From: Pseudoprevotella muciniphila
GTDB lineage: Bacteria > Bacteroidota > Bacteroidia > Bacteroidales > Bacteroidaceae
Direction of reading: 5' to 3'
NCBI RefSeq assembly: GCF_003265305.2
Contig: NZ_CP033459.1
Span: 1 to 64,000 of the forward strand
DNA length: 64,000 bases
Shown here: piece by piece, positions 33,251 through 41,104 of the stretch
How the letters are laid out: each line of letters begins with the position of its first letter
Position numbering within the stretch: position 1 is the first letter of the stretch
Notes under the pieces: generated by a model
The model's database searches: none
Told to the model about the DNA's origin: nothing
The model's input: only the letters and a program-made list of their open reading frames with translations
Translations under genes and position numbers: made by a program

Positions 33251-33498
33251 TAAGAAAGATTTTGAAATGGCTTAAAACAAGCCACAGATACCTGCACCTG
33301 CTTGGCGGCATGGTGCTTGGTTTGGTCAGCAACGGCTGGTATATGGCTTTGGTTGCTGGTTTCTGCACGGCAGGGGCGCTGGAATACAAAGACTGCATGT
33401 ACAACAAGCGTATCACCGCTTGGGACTGGATTGATTTCGGACTGACTGTGCTCGGAACTGCGGCAGGCTGGTCCATCCATGCGTTGATTTTTAGTTGA
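33247..33498 (+). CDS. Two-TM holin-like membrane protein
   Basis: An 83-residue protein from the ATG overlapping the fiber stop (ATGA); the longer frame from 33214 is inside the fiber gene. Two membrane helices are clear (LHLLGGMVLGLVSNGWYMAL plus AGFCTAGA, and WIDFGLTVLGTAAGWSIHAL), with a basic N-terminus. Size and topology fit a class II holin, although the amidase is far upstream at 17798. Confidence 0.65.
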   Translation: MIRKILKWLKTSHRYLHLLGGMVLGLVSNGWYMALVAGFCTAGALEYKDCMYNKRITAWDWIDFGLTVLGTAAGWSIHALIFS

Positions 33499-33543
33499 AT
33501 ACAACCCGGATATTTCCGGTTGAATGTTATCTGACTAAGCCCT

Positions 33544-33685
33544 TGGGGGCGGGCATAGAAAAAGCCCCCAGCCTGTTAATATAGACGCCAATCATTTATT
33601 AACACGACACCGCAATAGTGTACAACTGGGGGTTTATGCCCTTCATCGCACTATTGCGGTTTTTATTGTCGAATAAATGATTGGC
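33544..33685. other. Composite nested hairpin region
   Basis: Nested perfect arms are GCCAATCATTTATT (33587-33600) with AATAAATGATTGGC (33672-33685), CGAC with GTCG (33605/33668), and ACCGCAATAGTG (33609-33620) with CACTATTGCGGT (33649-33660). The inner loop CTGGGGG...TATGCCC (33626-33641) can pair instead with GGGCATA...CCCCCAG upstream (33551-33571), which also forms its own TGGGGGC/GCCCCCA stem. These mutually exclusive folds suggest an attenuator or small RNA. No frame of note lies here. Confidence 0.7.
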
Positions 33686-33713
33686 ACTACAAATGTACAA
33701 ATTTTTATAGAAA

Positions 33714-33956
33714 ATGACGCTATTTGAGATAATTAATTTCAACAAAGAGCTTATTGACAGGCTTATTTCGGTCGGTTTTAAGCCCGACGACAGCCGTTAC
33801 GTGGCACTTTATGCAGACTATATGAAGATGCAAAGGCAGGGTGAAAAGATGACATATATCGTGGCACTGCTCTCTGACAGGTACAAGGTGAGTGAGCGCA
33901 AGGTGTACAACATCATCAAGAAGTTTAAGACTGACTGCACGGCCGGTGCAGTGTGA
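33714..33956 (+). CDS. Small HTH-like protein
   Basis: An 80-residue protein with a C-terminal helix-turn-helix-like segment (IVALLSDRYKVSERKVYNII, residues ~48-70), reminiscent of the short Mor/C-type activators of Mu-like phages. It stands alone between the structured region and the modification genes. It is a candidate for the factor acting at the 17-bp repeats of the divergent late region, but that link is only inference. Confidence 0.6.
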   Translation: MTLFEIINFNKELIDRLISVGFKPDDSRYVALYADYMKMQRQGEKMTYIVALLSDRYKVSERKVYNIIKKFKTDCTAGAV

Positions 33957-33969
33957 TTCGGGTTGAACC

Positions 33970-34001
33970 TTTCTTCGTCTCATATAAGGCAGCTACCTTT
34001 G
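33970..34001 (+). promoter_or_regulatory. Promoter of the modification cassette
   Basis: TTTC (33970-33973), 20 bp and TACCTTTG (33994-34001), ending TACCTTTGTCGT as at 9460. The start would be near 34008, 16 bp before the Dam gene. Confidence 0.65.
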
Positions 34002-34023
34002 TCGTATCACATATATTGAGACA

Positions 34024-34854
34024 ATGAGAAAGCAATATCTATCGGCACCGCTTCCGTTCCAGGGACAGAAGCGGATGTTTGCCAAGGAGTACATCAAGGT
34101 TCTCCAGCAGTTCCCTGACGGTACGACGTTCGTGGACCTGTTCGGTGGCTCTGGCTTGCTGTCACACATAGCCAAGTGCCAGAAGCCGAACTCCACCGTA
34201 GTTTATAACGATTTTGACGGCTTCAGTAAGCGGCTGGATGCCTTGCCCGTGACCAATGCGCTGCTGGCAGAACTGAGAGAGATTGTGGACGTTCCTCGCC
34301 ACAAGCCCATATTGGGAGAAACAAAGGAACGTGTGCTTTCATGCGTCCGCAAGTATGAGCGAGACTACGGCTATATTGACTATATCACGCTGTCCTCTTC
34401 GGTAATGTTTTCGATGAAGTATGCCACGGAGTTTGCAGACTTGGAGAAAGAGACTTTATATAATAATATAAGGACGACAGACTATCCCCAGTGTCAGGAC
34501 TACCTCGACGGACTGACCATTACTTCCTGTGACTATAGGGATGTGTTTGAAAAATACAAGGACGTGCCAGATGTGGTGTTCCTCGTTGACCCTCCCTATC
34601 TGAGCACTGACTGCAAGACCTACAGGATGTACTGGAAACTGTCAGACTACCTCGACGTGCTGACTGTGCTTGCCGGACACCGCTTCATCTACTTTACCTC
34701 TAACAAGTCCTCTATCGTTGAACTGTGCGACTGGATGGGTAAGCATCCGGAACTGGGCAACCCGTTTGAGAACTGCCTGCGTCGGGAATTCAATGCCCAC
34801 ATGAATTACAGCGCGTCCTATACGGACATCATGCTATATACGAAAGCCGCTTGA
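34024..34854 (+). CDS. DNA adenine methyltransferase (D12/Dam class)
   Basis: A 276-residue N6-adenine methylase using S-adenosylmethionine. Motif X at the N-terminus is APLPFQGQKRMF (residues 8-19), motif I FVDLFGGSG (37-45) and the catalytic motif IV DPPY (in FLVDPPYLS, ~189-197), in the order of the D12 class. The recognition sequence cannot be read from the protein. It sits with the TS-family gene under its own promoter at the right end, where Mu has its anti-restriction gene mom. Orphan phage Dam enzymes protect DNA or alter regulation. Confidence 0.9.
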   Translation: MRKQYLSAPLPFQGQKRMFAKEYIKVLQQFPDGTTFVDLFGGSGLLSHIAKCQKPNSTVVYNDFDGFSKRLDALPVTNALLAELREIVDVPRHKPILGETKERVLSCVRKYERDYGYIDYITLSSSVMFSMKYATEFADLEKETLYNNIRTTDYPQCQDYLDGLTITSCDYRDVFEKYKDVPDVVFLVDPPYLSTDCKTYRMYWKLSDYLDVLTVLAGHRFIYFTSNKSSIVELCDWMGKHPELGNPFENCLRREFNAHMNYSASYTDIMLYTKAA

Positions 34855-34879
34855 ACAAGATTCTAATACCGTTTGAACG

Positions 34880-35518
34880 ATGAACAAATACTACCAGATA
34901 CTGGGCAAGGTTCTGGAGAAAGGAAAAATCCAGACGAACAAAAAAGGGAATATCCGCTACCTGCTCAATGAACAGTTGTCACTGACCCCTGCAGACCTGC
35001 TCGACATATTCGAGAGCCACGGCATAGCCAGAAAGAAACTGAAGAATGAACTGCAACTGTTTATGCAGGGTGAGCGGAACGTGGAACGATACCGCGACGT
35101 GGGCATCAACTGGTGGGACTATTGCGGTTCTGTCCTGGTGAACAGTTACCCGACCTACTTTGAAAAACTGCCTCCCCTCATTGCGAAGATAAACCGCGAG
35201 AAGCGAAACAGCAAGAACTATGTGCTATTCCTCGGTGAGACTGGTGCAGAGAGTAACCAAGCCCCATGCCTGAGCCTCGTGCAGTTCCAGATAGACGACG
35301 GGGAACTGGTACTGTCAGCATACCAGCGAAGCAGCGACGCGAACCTTGGCTTGCCGGCTGACATTTACCATCTCTACCTCATGGCTCGGCAGATAGATTT
35401 GCCTCTGAAAAGCATAACGCTGAACCTTGGCAACGTACACATATACGAGAACAACCAGGAACGCACACGCCAACTGCTTGCCGGCGATGAGAACGTGCGA
35501 TTTGACTTGAATACTTGA
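34880..35518 (+). CDS. Thymidylate synthase-family enzyme, predicted dCMP-specific
   Basis: A 212-residue thymidylate-synthase-fold protein (TS is ~264). Visible TS features are E57 (NELQLFMQGERN), catalytic Cys130 (APCLSLVQFQ), the phosphate-binding run Q149-R150-S151 with D153 (YQRSSD), and H187/Y189 (HIYEN). The residue at Cys+31 is D161 (LGLPADI), where dUMP-specific TS has Asn (LGLPFNI in E. coli). In T4 dCMP hydroxymethylase this position is Asp and selects cytosine. The usual His after the catalytic Cys is Leu. I predict 5-methylation or hydroxymethylation of dCMP. No kinase or glycosyltransferase for hypermodification is visible. Confidence 0.75.
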   Translation: MNKYYQILGKVLEKGKIQTNKKGNIRYLLNEQLSLTPADLLDIFESHGIARKKLKNELQLFMQGERNVERYRDVGINWWDYCGSVLVNSYPTYFEKLPPLIAKINREKRNSKNYVLFLGETGAESNQAPCLSLVQFQIDDGELVLSAYQRSSDANLGLPADIYHLYLMARQIDLPLKSITLNLGNVHIYENNQERTRQLLAGDENVRFDLNT

Positions 35519-35539
35519 ATGTGGTGAGTGAAGAATAGG

Positions 35540-35572
35540 AACGCCCCAGAGAAATCTGAGGCGTTTTTTATT
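35540..35572 (+). terminator. Intrinsic terminator of the modification cassette
   Basis: AACGCCCCAGA pairs with TCTGAGGCGTT around a GAAA loop (one mismatch) and is followed by a T-run. It is the last element of the prophage before the end repeats. Confidence 0.85.
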
Positions 35573-35592
35573 GGGGGAGGGAACCCCGAAAA

Positions 35593-35655
35593 GGAACATT
35601 TCGTTTTGCGAAACGGAACGCTTCGTTTAGTTTTTCAGGAACATTTCGTTTTGCG
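35593..35655 (+). repeat. Three 22-23 bp-spaced repeats, probable transposase sites at right end
   Basis: GGAACATTTCGTTTTGCG at 35593 and 35638 (identical) and GGAACGCTTCGTTTAG at 35615 form a direct-repeat array of 22- and 23-bp period, matching the 22-bp MuA binding sites R1-R3 at the right end of Mu. The element end should be within about 10 bp of 35655; the exact dinucleotide terminus is not clear. Confidence 0.65.
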
Positions 35656-35675
35656 GATTATATAAGGATGGAACG

Positions 35676-35873
35676 ATGCGTATAATAGTCGATGGCTACA
35701 ACCTGACCATACAAACCATTTCGAACGGACAGGTTAAGAAAGAAACTAAATATACCTATTACATCAAAGACGGCTATTTCTATCTCTATTACAACAATAT
35801 GCTCAAAGCACAGAAACGCTACAAAGATGGACAAGGCGTTGCTGTGTTAGGCGACTTCCATAAGATAAGTTGA
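35676..35873 (+). CDS. Small hypothetical protein beside phage end
   Basis: A 65-residue protein rich in Tyr and Lys (YTYYIKDGYFYLYYNN), starting about 20 bp beyond the last end repeat. It could be a host gene or the 3' part of a gene interrupted by insertion. No promoter is clear upstream. No family recognised. Confidence 0.45.
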   Translation: MRIIVDGYNLTIQTISNGQVKKETKYTYYIKDGYFYLYYNNMLKAQKRYKDGQGVAVLGDFHKIS

Positions 35874-35943
35874 AACTATAGATACATGGAATATATCTGA
35901 AGGATATAACCCCAAGCAACTGTCAGAATAAATAGAACAGACC

Positions 35944-37236
35944 TTAATCGAATCGTATGCTTTTAGCAGGCTGTATGCGTGAAATGGCAAGGCTGGGAAT
36001 GATAAGGACAATGAGGGTAATAACGAGTGTCCCCAGGTTCAGACCAATGAACCACCACCAGTTGAAAAGAACAGGCACCTTATCCACGTAATAGGATTGT
36101 GGGTCGAGGCTGACAATGCCGAATTGTTTCTGCAACCATGCCAGTCCAAGCCCCAATACATTGCCGATGATCATTCCGCGGATAATGATGAGGGCTGCAA
36201 AATTCAGAAATACGCGTCCTATTGAGGCGGTTGTGGCACCCATGGATTTCAGAAGGCCAATCGTCGGGATGCGTTCCAGTATCAGTATCAGCAAGCCGCT
36301 TGTCATCGTAAATACAGCCACCATCACCATGATAATCAAGATGACCCATACGTTGAAATCGAGAAGATTGAGCCATTGGAAGGTGTTGGCTGTGTTGGGA
36401 TTCTTCTTGATGGACATGACGCAATAAACGGCATCCGACGTGTCGCGCCGACCGTCGAAGCGTGCCGAAACGTCTTCCAGATGTCGGTCAAGCCGGTTGA
36501 AGTCCGATACTGTGATTTCCAATTCACTGCTCTTGTCTGCCGACCAGTTGTTCAATTCGTTCACCGTGTAGAGATCGGATATGATGAACACATCGTCAAA
36601 CTGTTTGAGGTTGGTCTGGTAAATACCGCAGATTTCGAGAAGTCGTACTTTTACTATGTCTTCGAAGAAATAAACGTAGATTTTGTCTCCCAACTTAAGG
36701 CCCAACTCGCGTTTCATCTGGTTGGAAACGAGCACCTTCCCTGAAGCACTTTTTGAAGAAAACTGAGGTATTTTGCCTTCTGTCAGTGCCGATTTAAGAA
36801 ACTTTGTGTCGTATTCCTCGCCTATGCCTTTTATCTCGATGCTCTTGAAGTGATCTTCGGTTTTAATGATGCCCATCTTCATTGAAGTGCGCTGAACATG
36901 ACTGACACCGGGTATGTTCTTCATTTCCGAGATTACCGAAGAGTCTGTCACGATGGGGTACGACTCTGGCGGCAGTATTGCAGCGGGCTGAGGTGGCATT
37001 GTGTTGCTGTAGCCCACTCGGGCATCATTCAGCAGTTCGATGTGAGTGCCGAATCCTGTGATTTTCTCTTTCACTTCGTGCTGAAATCCTTTGACCACAA
37101 AGATGGACACAATCATCACTGCCAAGCCTATTGCCACACCTGCTGTTGCCACATGTATGGCTGGTGTGGAGGCTTTGCGTTTTCCGTCTTTGTTGCCTTG
37201 AAAGAAACGACGTGCAAGAAAAAAAGAGAAAGACAT
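35944..37236 (-). CDS. LolC/LolE-type ABC transporter permease (FtsX family)
   Basis: A 430-residue inner-membrane protein with the LolC/E layout. TM1 lies at ~29-50 (VATAGVAIGLAVMIVSIFVV), a large periplasmic MacB/Lol-type domain covers ~50-290, and three C-terminal helices follow (ILIIMVMVAVFTMTSGLLIL, RVFLNFAALIIIRGMIIGNV, GLNLGTLVITLIVLIIPSLA). The motif ILERIPTIGLLKSMGAT is typical of the family. With a separately encoded ATPase it would extract lipoproteins from the inner membrane; Bacteroidetes usually have one such subunit type. It lies 15 bp after the aminotransferase gene on the same strand. Confidence 0.88.
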   Translation of the reverse strand: MSFSFFLARRFFQGNKDGKRKASTPAIHVATAGVAIGLAVMIVSIFVVKGFQHEVKEKITGFGTHIELLNDARVGYSNTMPPQPAAILPPESYPIVTDSSVISEMKNIPGVSHVQRTSMKMGIIKTEDHFKSIEIKGIGEEYDTKFLKSALTEGKIPQFSSKSASGKVLVSNQMKRELGLKLGDKIYVYFFEDIVKVRLLEICGIYQTNLKQFDDVFIISDLYTVNELNNWSADKSSELEITVSDFNRLDRHLEDVSARFDGRRDTSDAVYCVMSIKKNPNTANTFQWLNLLDFNVWVILIIMVMVAVFTMTSGLLILILERIPTIGLLKSMGATTASIGRVFLNFAALIIIRGMIIGNVLGLGLAWLQKQFGIVSLDPQSYYVDKVPVLFNWWWFIGLNLGTLVITLIVLIIPSLAISRIQPAKSIRFD

Positions 37237-37251
37237 ATCTATGTTTGGCTG

Positions 37252-38454
37252 TTAGTCCATAACGCGGCCGGGATATGCTTCGAGTGCTTTCTTGAGCACA
37301 AACAATGCCCGCTCCAAGTCGCTCTTTTTGAGTACGTATGCAATGCGAACTTGATTCTTGCCGGCGCCAGGGGTGGTATAGAAACCTGCCGCCGGTGCCA
37401 TCATCAGCGTCTCACCTTCATAGTTGAAGTCTGTCAGACACCATGCACAGAATTTTTCTGCATCATCCACAGGCAGTTTGGCTACGGTATAGAAAGCCCC
37501 CATAGGAATGGGAGAATAGCAGCCAGGTATGCGGTTAAGGCCATCGATGAGGCATTTTCTGCGCTCCACGTATTCGTCATAGACTTCGCGGCTGTAGTCT
37601 TCCGGTTCTTCCATGGATGCTTCTGCCACTATTTGCCCAATCAGTGGTGGACTGAGGCGTGCCTGACAGAATTTCATCACAGCCTTACGTATTTCCGTAT
37701 TTTTCGTAATCAATGCACCGATGCGTATGCCGCATTCGCTGTAACGTTTAGAAACAGAGTCAATCAGCACCACGTTGTCCTCAATGCCTTCAAGATGGCA
37801 GGCAGAGATGTAGGGTGAACCTGTATAGATAAATTCACGATAAACTTCATCGCTGAACAGATAAAGGTCGTATTTCTTTACAAGGTCCCGAATTTGGTTC
37901 ATTTCTCGCCGTGTGTAAAGATAACCTGTAGGATTGTTCGGGTTGCAAATCATGATGGCACGTGTGCGCTCATTGATTAGTTCCTCAAATTTCTCCACTT
38001 TGGGTAGCGAAAACCCTTCTTCTATCGTAGTGGCAATGGAGCGTATCTTGGCGCCGGCAGAAATAGCGAAGGCTATGTAATTGGCGTATGAAGGTTCGGG
38101 AATGATAATTTCATCACCAGGATTTAGGCAAGAAAGAAATGCAAACAACACTGCTTCGCTTCCGCCAGTCGTAATGATAATGTCGTCAGCGCTGAGGTGA
38201 ATGTTGTAACTTTCGTAATATTTTACCAACTTTTCCCTGTAACTTTTGAAACCCTGACTCGGGCTATATTCGAGCACCCTGCGGTCGATATTTTTTAAGG
38301 CTTCAAGTCCCTTTCCCGGGCTCGCCAAGTCGGGCTGTCCAATGTTGAGATGATATACTTTTATACCACGTTCTTTAGCTGCATTTGCAAGGGGAACAAG
38401 TTTGCGTATGGGCGATGAAGGCATTTCTATCGCGCGCTCTGATATCTTTGGCAT
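37252..38454 (-). CDS. Class I/II PLP aminotransferase
   Basis: A 400-residue fold-type I aminotransferase of the aspartate/aromatic type. The start MPKISERAIEMPSS (38454) is chosen over a longer frame because it matches family N-termini. Features: NIGQPDLASPGKGLEAL near the start, ICNPNNPTGYLYTRREM, DEVYREFIYTG, and the PLP-lysine in SVSKRYSECGIRIG. It transfers amino groups from aspartate or a similar amino acid to 2-oxoglutarate. It is followed by the permease in an apparent two-gene unit and is divergent from pyrK. Confidence 0.9.
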   Translation of the reverse strand: MPKISERAIEMPSSPIRKLVPLANAAKERGIKVYHLNIGQPDLASPGKGLEALKNIDRRVLEYSPSQGFKSYREKLVKYYESYNIHLSADDIIITTGGSEAVLFAFLSCLNPGDEIIIPEPSYANYIAFAISAGAKIRSIATTIEEGFSLPKVEKFEELINERTRAIMICNPNNPTGYLYTRREMNQIRDLVKKYDLYLFSDEVYREFIYTGSPYISACHLEGIEDNVVLIDSVSKRYSECGIRIGALITKNTEIRKAVMKFCQARLSPPLIGQIVAEASMEEPEDYSREVYDEYVERRKCLIDGLNRIPGCYSPIPMGAFYTVAKLPVDDAEKFCAWCLTDFNYEGETLMMAPAAGFYTTPGAGKNQVRIAYVLKKSDLERALFVLKKALEAYPGRVMD

Positions 38455-38559
38455 CGTTGTTAAATATGATTTCGAGTGTAAAAATACGAAAAACATTGCA
38501 AACCATAAACATTCCGCCGTTTTTATGTACATTTCCAAGAAAGTTACAATTAAAAGTGT

Positions 38560-38567
38560 TATCTTTG
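38560..38567 (+). promoter_or_regulatory. -7 box of pyrK promoter
   Basis: TATCTTTG matches the consensus and lies 26 bp upstream of the pyrK ATG at 38593. No convincing -33 box was found. It rules out the earlier TTG at 38569 as the translation start. Confidence 0.6.
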
Positions 38568-38592
38568 TTTGACATTTCATATTAAAGTAGCG

Positions 38593-39360
38593 ATGAAACA
38601 AATTCTCAACCTAATTCTTGTCCACATTTCTCACCCTTCGGACAATCATGCCCTAATGGTGTTAAAATCTGAAGAAAAACTACCAGAGATATTGCCAGGA
38701 CAATTTGTGGAAGTGCGAGTAGATAATTCACCAACCACACTTCTCCGCCGCCCCATTTCCATCAATTATGTAGATAAGGTGAATAATGAAATTTGGCTCC
38801 TCGTGCATGCCGTAGGAGAGGGCACAAAGCGGCTATGCAGCCTCAAAGAGGGTGCGTTAGTGAATTGCATTCTGCCTCTTGGCAGGGGCTTCACATTGCC
38901 CGAATGTGGAGAAAAAGTGCTGTTGATAGGTGGTGGTGTGGGCACAGCCCCTTTACTCTATCTCGGAGAATTGGCGCGCAGTATTGGTGCATACCCCAAA
39001 TTCCTGCTTGGAGGAAAAACTTCAGCTGATGTGCTCCAAAAAGAGGATTTCAGGCGAATAGGAGAACTTTATATCACAACAGAAGATGGCTCTGAAGGCG
39101 AAAAAGGGTTCGTTACGAATCATTCAGTCTTATCAGCAGGCGAGTTTAGCCGAATATATACTTGCGGACCAAAACCGATGATGATGGCTGTGGCGAGATA
39201 CGCTAAGGAAAAAGCCATCTTCTGTGAAGCATCGCTCGAAAACATGATGGCGTGCGGACTCGGCGCCTGCCTTTGCTGTGTAGAGAAAACCAGTGAAGGC
39301 AACCTCTGTGTATGCACCGAAGGACCAGTATTTAATATCAATAAACTTATGTGGGATTAA
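38593..39360 (+). CDS. pyrK: Dihydroorotate dehydrogenase electron-transfer subunit PyrK
   Basis: A 255-residue flavo-iron-sulfur protein that passes electrons from the PyrD flavin to NAD+ in class 1B dihydroorotate dehydrogenase (pyrimidine synthesis). The FAD site is TTLLRRPISIN (~48-58), the NAD site LLIGGGVGTAPLLYL (~108-122) and the [2Fe-2S] Cys cluster MACGLGACLCC plus a later Cys in NLCVCTEG (~219-245). It is 27 bp upstream of pyrD, forming a complete two-subunit enzyme. Confidence 0.93.
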   Translation: MKQILNLILVHISHPSDNHALMVLKSEEKLPEILPGQFVEVRVDNSPTTLLRRPISINYVDKVNNEIWLLVHAVGEGTKRLCSLKEGALVNCILPLGRGFTLPECGEKVLLIGGGVGTAPLLYLGELARSIGAYPKFLLGGKTSADVLQKEDFRRIGELYITTEDGSEGEKGFVTNHSVLSAGEFSRIYTCGPKPMMMAVARYAKEKAIFCEASLENMMACGLGACLCCVEKTSEGNLCVCTEGPVFNINKLMWD

Positions 39361-39387
39361 TTCCCTAATAAAACTATTCAGATTGAC

Positions 39388-40296
39388 ATGGCAAAACTTA
39401 GCGTATCAATAGGGAACCTACAACTCAAAAATCCCGTACTAACAGCCTCTGGCACATTTGGCTACGGCATTGAATTTGCAGATTTCATTAACCTGAACGA
39501 CCTTGGTGGGTTTATCGTAAAGGGAACAACCCTCCAGCCCCGTCAAGGCAACGACTACCCCCGGATGGTAGAAACACCGTCGGGTATGCTCAATTGCGTA
39601 GGCTTACAAAATAAAGGGGCTAACTATTTCTGTCAAAGCATATATCCGCAACTCAAAGACCTCAATACAAACGTAATCGTCAATGTTTCAGGCTCTTCGC
39701 CAGAAGATTATGCTGAATGTGCGGCAAGAATAGCGGAACTCGACAACATTCCCGCCATCGAACTGAACATATCCTGTCCCAATGTGCACGATGGCGGCAT
39801 GGCGTTCGGCGTAACGTGTAGCGGTGCTGCATCGGTGGTCAAAGCCGTGAGAAAAGTCTATCCCAAAACGCTTATCGTTAAACTTTCGCCCAACGTTACA
39901 GATATTGCAGAAATCGCTCGTGCCGTAGAAGCAGAAGGAGCTGATAGCGTATCTCTTATCAACACTCTTATGGGAATGGCAATCGACATTGAGCGGCGTA
40001 AACCCATTCTCAGCATCAAAACAGGAGGACTCTCTGGACCTGCCGTAAAACCCGTAGCAGTCCGCATGGTCTATCAGGTGGCACAAGCAGTCAAAATACC
40101 TATTATCGGCCTTGGTGGAATAACCACAGCCGCAGATGCTATTGAGTTCCTGCAGGCAGGCGCAACGGCAGTAGAAATAGGCACAGCCAACTTCATCGAC
40201 CCTGCAGTAACAATAAAGGTAATTCAAGGCATAGACCAATGGCTCAATGAACACAACATTCCTGACGTAAACGGCATCATAGGAGCAGCATTGTAG
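39388..40296 (+). CDS. pyrD: Dihydroorotate dehydrogenase catalytic subunit, class 1B
   Basis: A 302-residue FMN barrel enzyme oxidising dihydroorotate to orotate. Features: [13 protein letters not shown] (~13-25), the substrate loop [13 protein letters not shown] (~65-77), the class 1 catalytic Cys in [12 protein letters not shown] (~127-138), and the C-terminal FMN phosphate loop [19 protein letters not shown]. Together with the upstream pyrK it makes the NAD-linked heterotetramer. Confidence 0.95.
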   Translation: MAKLSVSIGNLQLKNPVLTASGTFGYGIEFADFINLNDLGGFIVKGTTLQPRQGNDYPRMVETPSGMLNCVGLQNKGANYFCQSIYPQLKDLNTNVIVNVSGSSPEDYAECAARIAELDNIPAIELNISCPNVHDGGMAFGVTCSGAASVVKAVRKVYPKTLIVKLSPNVTDIAEIARAVEAEGADSVSLINTLMGMAIDIERRKPILSIKTGGLSGPAVKPVAVRMVYQVAQAVKIPIIGLGGITTAADAIEFLQAGATAVEIGTANFIDPAVTIKVIQGIDQWLNEHNIPDVNGIIGAAL

Positions 40297-40339
40297 AAAA
40301 TCAAAAGCAGACACCAAAATAATAAATCCTCATCACAGT

Positions 40340-40810
40340 TTGATTTTTCAGACAATTTTAGTCAAATCCACATGCACTGCGCCGCTCCATGACCATCACC
40401 ACCTCCGCTTTATCCGCAAGATAGAATACTGTGCCGCCTACCACCTCCGCCGCGCCATTATCCTGCCAGCCCAAGCCATAGCCCTTGTTCGTGAACCTAT
40501 GCCCTGGCAGGAACTTCCGCTTGTAGGACTTGCTTCACTTGAAGTTACCGACGAAGTGGAAAATGGGGTGCGGATTTACACGTCAAAACTCACCGCTACG
40601 CTCTGTAAACCATTCTTGCACCCCAAACGCCCATCCGCTTTTCGTCTGACTGACGTGCAGGGAAAGCTGTACCTTTTAGGCACGGCTCAAATTCCATATC
40701 CACTTATCAGTCAGACAGTAAGCAATGAAGATAATGCCCACTCGCAAACGTCATCTGTTATAACGATACAACATAAAACAGAAAATTCTTTGATAAATAT
40801 CAAAGCTTAA
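40340..40810 (+). CDS. Hypothetical phage-remnant-like protein
   Basis: A frame of up to 156 residues; the N-terminal part is doubtful (His/Arg-rich, TTG start), while residues ~65-150 look genuine (ENGVRIYTSKLTATLCKP, RPSAFRLTDVQGKLYLLG, then YPLISQTVSNEDNAHSQT). This pattern resembles small structural proteins of Bacteroidales prophages. Together with the fragments at 40965 and 41998 it suggests the worn remains of another element in this gap. The 5' end may be truncated. Confidence 0.5.
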   Translation: MIFQTILVKSTCTAPLHDHHHLRFIRKIEYCAAYHLRRAIILPAQAIALVREPMPWQELPLVGLASLEVTDEVENGVRIYTSKLTATLCKPFLHPKRPSAFRLTDVQGKLYLLGTAQIPYPLISQTVSNEDNAHSQTSSVITIQHKTENSLINIKA

Positions 40811-40964
40811 ACTTCCAAGTTTTTTCGGAAATGCTTATTTTTGCGCATGTAGTACGCTACAACCTGCATTTCTGACCATAAGAAAACATACATAAAATAC
40901 ATAGAACTCTCACGTAGTAAAAAGGCTTTGGTCGGCCTGCAGGTGTTGCGAGGGAGTTCTTGAC

Positions 40965-41054
40965 ATGTGGCGCAAAACCGTTTTGGAAAAGCTCAAGCAG
41001 TTCTTTGACAGGTTCTTCGATATTATCAATAGTGATTCTGCGATGCTATCGTGA
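40965..41054 (+). pseudogene. Short fragment, phage-like
   Basis: A 29-residue frame (MWRKTVLEKLKQFFDRFFDI at its start) with in-frame sense codons upstream but no good start. It looks like the helical C-terminus of a small phage protein, but could be chance. The remainder of 40811-41104 holds a possible -7 box (TATTTTTG, 40836-40843) and nothing else I can support. Confidence 0.3.
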
Positions 41055-41104
41055 ATAGCAAAAGAATATCATTATAGTCTTCCTAAACTTAAAATCGATT
41101 AAAT

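Larger units (their letters stand above)
1..35660 (+). mobile_element. Mu-like transposable prophage (left end outside window)
   Basis: Gene content and order match Mu-type transposable phages: leftward repressor, then rightward MuA-like DDE transposase, MuB-like ATPase, a Gam-like protein, gp16-like protein, Mu gpG-like morphogenesis protein, gp27/gp28/gp29/gp36-like packaging and portal genes, MuF, protease/scaffold, capsid, tail genes and a modification cassette at the right end. The right boundary is placed just after three tandem repeats at 35593-35655, because normal host genes start soon after. The left boundary is not visible: no matching end repeats are seen in 1-78, so a short part of the element is probably missing. 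Whether the phage is active cannot be decided from sequence, but no core gene is visibly broken. Confidence 0.93.
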
